Assembly (NCBI GenBank): GCA_027063755.1
Contig: JAMORD010000040.1
Location: 1-48,162, forward strand
Length of the DNA: 48,162 nucleotides
Origin: a bacterium
Lineage (GTDB): Bacteria; Coprothermobacterota; Coprothermobacteria; Coprothermobacterales; JAADFF01
Direction of reading: 5' to 3'
In this document: positions 9,050 through 16,742 of the stretch, one piece after another
Position numbering within the stretch: the stretch's first letter is position 1
Layout: every line of letters starts with the position of its first letter
Position numbers and translations under genes: made by a program
The notes under the pieces: generated by a model
Told to the model about the DNA's origin: nothing
What the model saw: only the letters and a program-made list of their open reading frames with translations
Databases searched by the model: none

Positions 9050-9304
9050 ATGTTAACACCTATGGGAGTGGGAAAGGAAGGGCTTATGAACTTAGAAATG
9101 GCCCCTGAGGGGTTTGAAGGCATAGTTGCATATATAGATGGAGGTGATCGTGTATCGCAGCGTATGATGGCACTGGGAATAGTGCCTGGTACACATATAA
9201 AGGTTATAAGAAATTCTTCATTTGGTCCACTGATTGTGGATATTGAAGGAACAAGAATAGCATTAGGAAGAGGGGTGTCAAGTAAGGTATGGCTGAGAAA
9301 ATAG
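9050..9304 (+). CDS. feoA: FeoA-family ferrous iron transport protein
   Basis: Small cytoplasmic SH3-like protein that assists FeoB. The 84-residue product has the FeoA pattern: a glycine-rich start, then RVSQRMMALGIVPGTHIKVI, and a C-terminal ALGRGVSSKVWLRK matching the usual strand that carries the conserved arginine-rich end. The ATG follows TAGGAGGTG by 8 bases. About 20 residues precede the SH3 core, more than usual; an internal ATG at 9086 is possible but lacks as good a ribosome site. The stop lies inside the next gene, a 16-base overlap, which ties transport to regulation. Confidence 0.9.
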   Translation: MLTPMGVGKEGLMNLEMAPEGFEGIVAYIDGGDRVSQRMMALGIVPGTHIKVIRNSSFGPLIVDIEGTRIALGRGVSSKVWLRK

Positions 9305-9861
9305 AGGGAGCAGCAGAGGAGATGTTAGAGAGCGGGAAAAAATGCACAAATATCAATGATGTTGTGGAGATTTTACCGGTAGATTACCTTATTGCAGGTG
9401 ACAAAAAGCATTCAGCAGAAGATTACCTGGTAGCTATTTTGTATATTGCTCGTAAGCGTGGCAAGTACGGTGGTTGTTGTCGTGCGAAGGAACTTGCTGA
9501 GGTGCTTGGGGTTAGTCGTTCTTCTGTTTCACAGGTTCTCAGAAGGTTGGCTAAGGCTGGCTATGTTGATTTTAAACCCTATGCCAGAAGCATTACATTG
9601 ACCGAGAAAGGTGCCCAACTTGCACAGAGTTTGCATGCACGACGTATTGTTGTTATGCTTATGGCTGATATTCTTGGTTTTACCGAAGAGCGATCAAAAG
9701 AGATAGCATGCTTTCTTGAGCATTTCATGAATGATGACGAAAGACGGGCCGTAGCGAGATTTATTTGCTTTATGCAGAATCATCCTGATATCATGAAAGA
9801 ATGGCTGGAGTTTAGAGGTGTAGATTTGGCAAAATTTACTTCTAAGATAAGAGAAGGATGA
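9289..9861 (+). CDS. DtxR/MntR-family metal-dependent regulator with N-terminal extension
   Basis: Likely repressor of the feo genes. After about 40 atypical residues, a DtxR winged helix runs from HSAEDYLVAILYI to ITLTEKG (41-108), followed by the dimerisation helices. The primary metal site residues Cys141, Glu144 and His145 (CFLEH) are present, matching Cys102, Glu105 and His106 of DtxR. The ancillary-site His79 and Glu83 positions are Arg119 and Val123. There is no SH3 domain, so this is the short form. A CC pair lies at 63-64. The ATG overlaps feoA by 16 bases, and the stop lies in the left arm of a terminator. Iron as the co-repressor is inferred from the neighbours and Cys141. Confidence 0.8.
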   Translation: MAEKIEGAAEEMLESGKKCTNINDVVEILPVDYLIAGDKKHSAEDYLVAILYIARKRGKYGGCCRAKELAEVLGVSRSSVSQVLRRLAKAGYVDFKPYARSITLTEKGAQLAQSLHARRIVVMLMADILGFTEERSKEIACFLEHFMNDDERRAVARFICFMQNHPDIMKEWLEFRGVDLAKFTSKIREG

Positions 9862-9882
9862 GGCTTAGGCCTCATCCTTCTT
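9852..9882. terminator. Bidirectional terminator between convergent genes
   Basis: A 13-bp perfect stem (9852-9864 with 9869-9881, core AAGGATGAGGC/GCCTCATCCTT) has a TTAG loop. It contains the stop codons of both converging genes (TGA at 9859-9861 on +, TAA at 9867-9865 on -). A short T-run follows on the + side and a few A/T bases on the other. It plausibly ends both transcripts. Confidence 0.8.
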
Positions 9883-12258
9883 TAGTTCGGGTATATACTT
9901 GGCAGGGTCATCGCCTCTGAAAACTGTTCTTAGGTTGTCTATATTTTTGTTTAGTATTTCTATTGCTATTTTTTCAGAGACTTCTTTTATGAACTTGTCT
10001 TCATCTGTGAGATGCATAAATATGAATCTGGTATATGCTTTGACAAGTTTGTAAAACGCCATAAGATATGGGACAGGTATTTTGTAATCAAAATATTTTC
10101 TAATACCTCTGTAATTTTCTATCAGTTCTTTGTAGGCCTTTTCAAGGTGTGTTGGAACAATAGTAGATGCTCTGTGAACGGTGAGACTTATAGCATTGGG
10201 ATTTTCTGTGTAAACAGCAACACCGCCAATTATAAACATAGCCTTAGCAGATTTGTATATGAAAGGAGAGTCTGGTAGATTTTTCTGAATCTTTATGGAC
10301 ATATCTCTCAACGCATCTAACATTGTGGCAGCGATATCTATGCGATTGGATTTGATAAGTTCAACAGATAAGTCTAAGGTGAATGACAGAATAGCTTCCA
10401 ATGTCGGTACATAATCTGTTACTTGTTTGGTGAGTTTGCCTACTATGTGCGAAAGACCATCTTTGAGAATGAAGTTGTCTATTGTGGCTTTATGAACGAC
10501 TTCGTGCTTAGGATATAGATTTCTTATCATGCGGAAGTAAAAGCTTAGTATGAGAATGATAATCTTATTTTTTACATCTATGTTGTAATTACCTGTGATA
10601 AAGTCTCGTGAAAAGATATTCAACTTTGTGGCTATAACACGAGGGGTCATAGGATTTTGGGGGTTCTCTGTATAAAAATCTACTATGTGTCTGATAGATG
10701 AAATAGCAAGAATTAGTAGAGAGTTATTTTTGTTGATGATAAATGTTTTCAGGGCATTAATATAAATGTCAAAGATATTTTCGGCAATGCGTACTTCGCC
10801 ACTAATGTCGGCTACCCTAAAAATTGTTTCCATAAAGTAGAGTGTCTGTTTAACAAAATATGCATATTCTTTGCTGTTGTCGTTGTAAGAAAGATAACTT
10901 CTGAAATACTTCTTTATAATCGTCTCGGCAGTGGTGATATCGCTATCTAATGTGCTTTTCTTTACGATGTCAGAAAGTTCTTCAACTCCTTGAGCGGCTT
11001 TATCGTATTCACCAAGTTCAAGGTATAGATGTATTTCACGATTAATCTTATCGGCTATTACCTGAATATTAAGTATTTTTATGATGTGGTATACATATGC
11101 AAATAATAAGATGATATTACCGAACATGAGCCATAAATTCCAGTTCATCTGAGGAAGTGGTAGTGGAATATTGTCGTTTGTTCTACCAAGTAAAAGGAAT
11201 GAGTGAATAATGGTGAATGCAGATACGGAGTATACAACCATGTTCCACGGGTCTTTGAAGTAGTATGTTGAGACCTTGGGAGTATATTTAGAGGCCATCA
11301 TCTGAACAGCTACCATAGACATAGATATCATGACACCGACAAGAGCAGCAAGTGCTGTTGCTGTTGCAGAATAGGTATATCTGGCCGTATCTTGATCTCC
11401 CCAAAAGATGAAGTTAATGGGATGGTGTGGATTAGATGGCCAATATGGATATACTTTTACAGGTGGGGGCATGTATAGCTGGTATACCCAGATGATGTAT
11501 GTAATAAGTAGAAGGAAAAACATAATAACGGCGGCAGGTATAAGATGATCGTATTTTGTTGGTTTCCATAGCCTGCTAATGGTAGGTAACTCTCCTGTAG
11601 TATGATATTTTATAATGCGTTTGAGTCCATCTTTAACAGCTTTGCTCTGGCTGAGGAATTTTACTCCAAGTTTGTATGAACCATCTTCAAGAGGAATGAC
11701 ATTGCGTATTTCTGCTTTAACATAGATACTGCGTTTGCTGCTGCCTGGCATGGGGAATTTGAGGTACACGATATCTCCTTTACTGGGAATATTATTACTT
11801 ATAGCATCTTTATCTATAATTATTCCTGCTCCGTAAATAGAGAGGTCTGTTGTTCTACCTTTGGTAATTATCTTAGTGGAGCGTGGGAGAAGACCAAAAG
11901 ATTTTGTAATTTTGTAGATGTATACCTCTGTTTCTATGGGGATACGAACAGAATTTCTTACAATAGCCTCTACCTGTTTGATAAGTTTTAGTGCAAGTAT
12001 GGTTTGTGATGTGTCAGGAAGGTATATTTGAGCTTCGTATGTAAAAATACCCTCTTCTGTTTCAAAGCGAATTTTTATATATTCATCCCAACGATGAGAA
12101 GTAAGGTCAAAAGGTACTGCTAAATATACTATGTGCTCTTTATGATTGACATTGATAACAAGTAATTTACGAGGTTTTTCATTATTATCTTCGAAAACCT
12201 CAACATATTTACCAAGTTCAGGAAGGTGAACAAATATATCTTCGTGTTTTTCACTCAT
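9865..12258 (-). CDS. PilZ domain fused to a DUF2254-like membrane protein
   Basis: The 797-residue protein starts with a YcgR-like N-terminal domain (about 10-95), then a PilZ domain with RNSVR (101-105) and DLSIYG (138-143), the RxxxR and DxSxxG residues that bind cyclic di-GMP, closing with LGVKFL (197-202). Four membrane segments follow (about 239-259, 297-321, 340-358, 375-395). The second and third, joined by QMMASKYTPKVSTYYFKDP, resemble DUF2254 proteins (the SPR motif region). A helical cytoplasmic tail of about 400 residues completes it. The start follows GAGGTGAT, which overlaps the end of the ktrB-like gene. I infer a membrane protein gated or regulated by c-di-GMP, possibly linked to ion balance. 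The fusion is unfamiliar to me. Confidence 0.75.
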   Translation of the reverse strand: MSEKHEDIFVHLPELGKYVEVFEDNNEKPRKLLVINVNHKEHIVYLAVPFDLTSHRWDEYIKIRFETEEGIFTYEAQIYLPDTSQTILALKLIKQVEAIVRNSVRIPIETEVYIYKITKSFGLLPRSTKIITKGRTTDLSIYGAGIIIDKDAISNNIPSKGDIVYLKFPMPGSSKRSIYVKAEIRNVIPLEDGSYKLGVKFLSQSKAVKDGLKRIIKYHTTGELPTISRLWKPTKYDHLIPAAVIMFFLLLITYIIWVYQLYMPPPVKVYPYWPSNPHHPINFIFWGDQDTARYTYSATATALAALVGVMISMSMVAVQMMASKYTPKVSTYYFKDPWNMVVYSVSAFTIIHSFLLLGRTNDNIPLPLPQMNWNLWLMFGNIILLFAYVYHIIKILNIQVIADKINREIHLYLELGEYDKAAQGVEELSDIVKKSTLDSDITTAETIIKKYFRSYLSYNDNSKEYAYFVKQTLYFMETIFRVADISGEVRIAENIFDIYINALKTFIINKNNSLLILAISSIRHIVDFYTENPQNPMTPRVIATKLNIFSRDFITGNYNIDVKNKIIILILSFYFRMIRNLYPKHEVVHKATIDNFILKDGLSHIVGKLTKQVTDYVPTLEAILSFTLDLSVELIKSNRIDIAATMLDALRDMSIKIQKNLPDSPFIYKSAKAMFIIGGVAVYTENPNAISLTVHRASTIVPTHLEKAYKELIENYRGIRKYFDYKIPVPYLMAFYKLVKAYTRFIFMHLTDEDKFIKEVSEKIAIEILNKNIDNLRTVFRGDDPAKYIPELKKDEA

Positions 12259-12272
12259 GCCTTTTTATCACC

Positions 12273-13658
12273 TCAGCTTACGGCTATATCATCTTCAGGC
12301 AGAGTATAAAGTTCTTTTGTTGGTGTGAAGATGTAGCCTGCTAAAATTGATATACTCCCAACTCTACCCATAAACATTGTTATTATTATTATAATCTTGC
12401 CGAGGCTATTAAGATGTGTTGTCAGTCCCCTTGACAGTCCCACTGTGCCTATAGCGGAGAATGCCTCAAAGAATATGTCTTCAAATGGGGCGTTAGGCAT
12501 GGCTATACTAAGGAACAATATGCTGATGCTAACTGTTATGAGTTGAAGAATAAATATGGCGAGAGCCAGTCTTACAGTGTCTTCTGCTATACGTCTGCTT
12601 CTCAGTATAACTGCTTTTTTGTTTTGCATGAAGTTTTGGAGATATTGAATAACTACTACTAATGTTGTTGTCTTTATACCACCAGCTGTACCACCGGGAG
12701 AGCCACCGACAAACATGAGAAATGTTATGAGCAGTATGCTGGGAAGCATCATTTTGCTCATATCCAGTGTGGCAAAACCGGCCGTTCTGGGTGTAACTGC
12801 CTGAAATAGCGATGCCCATATTTTTCCGCTCAGCGATAGATTGCCGATAGTATATGGGTTAATCCACTCAAATATGAGAAGCATAATGGCAGGAACGATA
12901 ATAAGTACCACTGTTGCCGATATAACAATGCGTGTATGAATAGATAGGTCGCTAATCTTCATGCGTCTGCCTTCACCTTTTAGCCCTGCTATAAACGATT
13001 TGGAATATTCAAGAAGCTCTTCCCATACAATAAATCCCAAACCGCCGGCAATAATGAGCCCCATAATAGTGAGGTTTATCAGAGGATCTGATACATAATC
13101 TGTAAGAGACTTAAAGCCTCCCATGATGTCAAATCCGGCATTGTTAAAAGCGGATACTGAATGAAATATGGATGCCCATAGCCCTTTTACTGGTCCGAAT
13201 TGGGGAATGAATCTAAAACCCAGTAAAATGGCGCCTATGATTTCAAAAAATAGAGATACTTTTAGGGAAAATAGCAGTAGGTTAGTGACACCACCAAAGT
13301 CTGGTTTGTTGAGCTGAACAGCTACAGATATTTTCTGTCTCAAACCTACTTGTTCCCCACGGGCAAGGTATATCAGGGTCATCATGGTGACATATCCCAG
13401 ACCGCCTATCTGTATGAGAAGTAGAATGACAAGCTGACCGAAAAATGAAAAGTATGTTCCCGTGTCCTTGACGACAAGTCCCGTGACACATACAGCCGAT
13501 GTTGATGTAAAGAGGGCATCAAGGAAACTTGTCAGTTTCCCGTGTGCCTGTGATATGGGAAGCATAAGAAGAGCGGTTCCCGTTAGTATGACGGCTAAAA
13601 AGCCCATTACAATATTACGTCTTGCCTCTGTTACTGGATCCAATTTACCCTTTGCCAT
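12273..13658 (-). CDS. KtrB/TrkH-family potassium channel subunit
   Basis: Membrane pore for potassium uptake. The 461-residue protein has four pore repeats with the family selectivity filters: TSAVCVTGLV, SAFNNAGFD, TPRTAGFAT and SAIGTVGLS, and the gate region GGSPGGTAGGIKT in the third repeat. Length and the CVTGL filter fit KtrB better than TrkH. No KtrA/TrkA RCK-domain partner is encoded in the window; the next gene in the operon is the PilZ membrane protein, 14 bases on. It begins 1 base after the ahcY stop, and the ribosome site AGGTGG is formed by the last codons of ahcY. Confidence 0.9.
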   Translation of the reverse strand: MAKGKLDPVTEARRNIVMGFLAVILTGTALLMLPISQAHGKLTSFLDALFTSTSAVCVTGLVVKDTGTYFSFFGQLVILLLIQIGGLGYVTMMTLIYLARGEQVGLRQKISVAVQLNKPDFGGVTNLLLFSLKVSLFFEIIGAILLGFRFIPQFGPVKGLWASIFHSVSAFNNAGFDIMGGFKSLTDYVSDPLINLTIMGLIIAGGLGFIVWEELLEYSKSFIAGLKGEGRRMKISDLSIHTRIVISATVVLIIVPAIMLLIFEWINPYTIGNLSLSGKIWASLFQAVTPRTAGFATLDMSKMMLPSILLITFLMFVGGSPGGTAGGIKTTTLVVVIQYLQNFMQNKKAVILRSRRIAEDTVRLALAIFILQLITVSISILFLSIAMPNAPFEDIFFEAFSAIGTVGLSRGLTTHLNSLGKIIIIITMFMGRVGSISILAGYIFTPTKELYTLPEDDIAVS

Positions 13659-13659
13659 A

Positions 13660-14901
13660 TTACCACCTACTTAGATACTCTGTTTGCTCCTTTGTGAGAG
13701 AGTCTATTTTAATGTTCATGCTCTGCAGTTTATATTTGGCTATCTCTATGCTGTACTCGTGTGGGAAATCATATACTTTGTTTTCCAGTTTTCCTCTGTT
13801 TTCTATGAGATATGCAAGTGCAAGCATTTGGGCAGAGAAGGAGAGGTCCATAATCTCTGCTGGGTGTCCATCACCTACAACAAGGTTGACAAGTCTTCCT
13901 TCACCAAGTAGATATACGGTATTACCACTTTTTAGCTTGTATGCCATAACATTGTCTCGGGCTTCCCACTTCTCTACGGCATTTTCTTCTAAATACTTGA
14001 CATCTATCTCTACATTGAAGTGTCCGGCGTTGCTCAGTATGGCTCCATCTTTCATGGATTCCAGATGTCTACCGGTAATGACATCTTTCATGCCTGTTGT
14101 CGTAACAAAGATATCTCCAATCTTTGCCGCCTCATCCATTGTCATGACTTGGTGGCCATCGTATATAGCCTCAAGGGCCCTAATGGGGTCTACCTCAGTG
14201 ACTATGGTATGGGCTCCCATGCCCTTCATGACCCTGGCAACCCCACGTCCGCACCAGCCATAACCGGCTATGACTACGGTTTTACCTGCAATGAGTAGAT
14301 TGGTGCCTCTGGATATGGCAACAGGCACACTTTCACCAGTTCCGTACCTGTTGTCAAACAAATGCTTGATGTATGCATCGTTGAGTGCTATAAGGGGATA
14401 TGGCAGTTTGCCGGCCTGGGCAAGGGCACGGGCTCTATGCACACCTGTTGTTGTCTCTTCAGATGCTCCCCATATGTCCTTTGATAGATGTGGCATTTCA
14501 TTGGCTACGGTCGTTGTCAAGTCAAGACCGTCGTCAAGTATGAGGTTGGGTTCTATGCGAAGAACATTCCTCTGGTTTTCCATATATTCTTCTGGTGTCT
14601 CTCCACGCCATGCAAACACCTCAATACCGGCATCGGCAAGGGCTGCTGCCACATCATCTTGGGTAGACAGTGGATTTGACGATGTTATGGCAACAAATGC
14701 CCCCAATTCTTTTAGTGTTAGGGCAAGATATGCTGTCTTTGCCTCAAGGTGTATAGACATACCTATGCGAACGCCTTTGAATATGCCTTTTTCTTCAAGT
14801 GCTTTTTTGATAAGGGGCATAACTTTCATGTGAGATTTTACCCAGTTTATCTTTTTCCAACCATGTGGTGCCAGTGATATATCTTTAACATGTGCCACCA
14901 T
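13660..14901 (-). CDS. ahcY: S-adenosylhomocysteine hydrolase
   Basis: Splits S-adenosylhomocysteine into adenosine and homocysteine, using tightly bound NAD. The 413-residue protein has the Rossmann motif GYGWCGRGVA (about 213-222), VTEVDPIRALEA, the active-site strings GASEETTTG and NDAYIKHLFDNRYGTGES, and the C-terminal LTKEQTEYLSRW. DDGGD reads DDGLD. It is the short form typical of thermophiles. Some short homologues act on S-inosylhomocysteine, which I cannot exclude. The ATG at 14901 is chosen because AAGGGAGGGA precedes it; an ATG at 14916 lies upstream of that site. It leads the operon with the potassium channel and PilZ genes. Confidence 0.92.
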   Translation of the reverse strand: MVAHVKDISLAPHGWKKINWVKSHMKVMPLIKKALEEKGIFKGVRIGMSIHLEAKTAYLALTLKELGAFVAITSSNPLSTQDDVAAALADAGIEVFAWRGETPEEYMENQRNVLRIEPNLILDDGLDLTTTVANEMPHLSKDIWGASEETTTGVHRARALAQAGKLPYPLIALNDAYIKHLFDNRYGTGESVPVAISRGTNLLIAGKTVVIAGYGWCGRGVARVMKGMGAHTIVTEVDPIRALEAIYDGHQVMTMDEAAKIGDIFVTTTGMKDVITGRHLESMKDGAILSNAGHFNVEIDVKYLEENAVEKWEARDNVMAYKLKSGNTVYLLGEGRLVNLVVGDGHPAEIMDLSFSAQMLALAYLIENRGKLENKVYDFPHEYSIEIAKYKLQSMNIKIDSLTKEQTEYLSRW

Positions 14902-14997
14902 AATCCCTCCCTTCATACCATAAGTTTAGCACGAGGTATATATTTACCTATAAACTGGCATGTTATTGTATCTTATATAAAAGATGGAGGTGAATAT
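14902..14997. other. Divergent intergenic region between ahcY and the helicase gene
   Basis: This 96-base stretch must hold both promoters. On the - strand an extended -10 candidate, TGCTAAACT, lies about 25 bases before the ahcY ATG, without a good -35. On the + strand I see only AT-rich candidates. A short inverted repeat, AGGTA-N6-TACCT (14934-14949), is central and could be an operator. None of these is strong. Confidence 0.25.
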
Positions 14998-16680
14998 ATG
15001 TACAACATATATGGAAAAAAGATTAATTTGCGAAAGTGGCAAAGAGAGGCAGTAGAATATCTCTCTTCTCATATGGATGGAAAACATATGCTTGCTGTTG
15101 TAGCACCAACAGGTGCCGGTAAGACACCTGTTGCCTATGAGATGATGAAAAGAGGACTTCAGCAGGGAAGAAGGGTGATATATGCATCTCCCCTGAAGGC
15201 CATTTCTAATGAACGGTTTATGGAACTGAAGTATTCTATGCTTGAAGGGGTAGAGCCCGGTATTATTACCGGTGATGTTGATGTTAATTCTTCAAGTCAG
15301 CTGCTTATGGTGACAACAGAGATATTGAGAAATTCTCCCGGAATGATGCAACATTCTCTTGTTGTGTTTGACGAGGTGCATTATGTGTCTATTAGTCCCG
15401 ATAGGGCCCGTACATTTGCCGAGGTCCTTCTTATGATGGGCGAAGCAGATATGGACGCCATACCTATGCTACTAACGGCCACTCTGGCCCCAACAAGGGA
15501 GGAAATGGATGAGGTGCTGGAGTTTTTATCATCACTGGCGGCCAAAGAGCCTGCTCTGTATGTGCATACAAAGAGGCCGGTGCCTCTGAAGGTGCCAAGA
15601 AACCCATTTTCTATGAAGAAACTCAGAAAGGCTCTGGTGTTTGTCAATTCTTATAAAGAGGCATTTGAGGTGGCACGAAAGATAGCATCTTATAGAGTCC
15701 CTGTGAGGAGCAAATGGAAAAGGTTTAAGGAGATTCTGGAAGATGTCGGTGGTGAACGCTCTGGATATATCAGGGCTAAGCTCATAAAGAGAGGGGTAGG
15801 TATGCACCATGGTAATCTTCTACCCGGTGAGAAGATAGCCATGGAGATAGCTTTTAGAGAAGGTGTAGTTGATGTTGTTGTGGGTACAACAACGCTGGCA
15901 TATGGTGTTAACATGCCAGCCGATGTTGTTGTGTTTAACTCGTCGCGTAGATACGATGGAACACCTTATACTGCCAATGAGTTTCTGCAGATGGCGGGAA
16001 GGGCGGGAAGACCGGGACTGTCTGATGTTGGCCTTATTGGCGGATTTAAAAAGAGCGTGCACAAGTGGGTGGCCCGTATGCTTAAAGAGGCAAAACCCCA
16101 GTTTGTGCTTCTGCCCCAGCCATCTCCCAGACCATTTGTAGAGGCAGTGTATGAAACAGGGAAAACAGATAAAAAGACCATGAGAAAGGTGGCCAGGCAG
16201 GAGAATGCCTTTCTTGCCAGTATTACATATGGTGCTGAGCCTATGAAGGTGTTCCCCGCTGACTATAGACGCGTGGCAGCTGTTCTTCTTGGCCTTTCAC
16301 AGCAAACGGGCATTCCTATAAATCAGTTTGCCGGTCATGTGCTCAAGGCTTGGGGCGATGAGCTTATGGAGGGTTGGAGAGAAGGTCGCTCTTGGTTCTT
16401 TGAAACAGGTCTTCCATATATTGCGGGTGGTTGGAATGGTGTATATTATGAGATAGATGCCTACCCACTGATTGCCCTGCCACTGCTTGAGGAGAAGATG
16501 GAGAAGGGTGGTATCAGTGGTAAGACACTGTATGCTGCAAGGCAGAGACTAAAATGGTTAAAATCTATAAATAGGAGAGATCCAGAGCTGTTTAGGGTGT
16601 TTGCCCTTGAAGATGCGGAGGATGTTGTAGAGTCAGTAGACCCACTGAAGGAAAGACTTGAGGTGGCAGAAGAAGACTAA
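14998..16680 (+). CDS. Ski2-like superfamily 2 DExH helicase
   Basis: ATP-dependent nucleic acid helicase, probably RNA-acting. Motifs in order: Q-like region LRKWQREAVEYL, Walker A APTGAGKT (about 37-44), motif Ia ASPLKAISNERF, DEVH, LTATL, then in the second RecA domain HHGNLLPGEK, GTTTLAYGVNMPA and QMAGRAGRPG. The last two are typical of the Ski2/Hel308 group. The remaining 200 residues would be a short winged-helix and ratchet part; total length 560 is small for Ski2 proteins. The ATG at 14998 has GGAGGTGA just before it. Upstream in-frame codons reach 14890 but have no ribosome site and would run into ahcY. The substrate is unknown. Confidence 0.85.
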   Translation: MYNIYGKKINLRKWQREAVEYLSSHMDGKHMLAVVAPTGAGKTPVAYEMMKRGLQQGRRVIYASPLKAISNERFMELKYSMLEGVEPGIITGDVDVNSSSQLLMVTTEILRNSPGMMQHSLVVFDEVHYVSISPDRARTFAEVLLMMGEADMDAIPMLLTATLAPTREEMDEVLEFLSSLAAKEPALYVHTKRPVPLKVPRNPFSMKKLRKALVFVNSYKEAFEVARKIASYRVPVRSKWKRFKEILEDVGGERSGYIRAKLIKRGVGMHHGNLLPGEKIAMEIAFREGVVDVVVGTTTLAYGVNMPADVVVFNSSRRYDGTPYTANEFLQMAGRAGRPGLSDVGLIGGFKKSVHKWVARMLKEAKPQFVLLPQPSPRPFVEAVYETGKTDKKTMRKVARQENAFLASITYGAEPMKVFPADYRRVAAVLLGLSQQTGIPINQFAGHVLKAWGDELMEGWREGRSWFFETGLPYIAGGWNGVYYEIDAYPLIALPLLEEKMEKGGISGKTLYAARQRLKWLKSINRRDPELFRVFALEDAEDVVESVDPLKERLEVAEED

Positions 16681-16682
16681 GG

Positions 16683-16710
16683 TTGTTTTCTTTCATTAAT
16701 GATTTAAAAT
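16683..16710 (+). promoter_or_regulatory. Putative promoter of the thrS gene cluster
   Basis: TTGTTT (16683-16688) and TAAAAT (16705-16710), separated by 16 bases, lie directly after the helicase stop and about 32 bases before the thrS ATG. The leader is far too short for a T-box. This may be the main promoter of the run of genes that ends near 31661. Confidence 0.4.
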
Positions 16711-16742
16711 AGTAGCATAGTAGTTGAAAGGGGGCGCTTGAT

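Noticed and set aside
13622-14833. Two + strand open frames (13622-14263, 14270-14833) opposite ahcY
   Set aside because: Shadow frames of a well-conserved - strand gene; Ser/Ala-rich translations with no motif and no start signals.
14890-14997. N-terminal extension of the helicase to 14890
   Set aside because: It would overlap ahcY and has no ribosome site; GGAGGTGA directly precedes ATG 14998.
15107-15133. 9-bp inverted repeat in the helicase Walker A region
   Set aside because: About two of this size and loop are expected by chance, and one arm encodes an invariant motif.
16681-16742. T-box leader before thrS
   Set aside because: Only 62 bases, without a T-box core or terminator.
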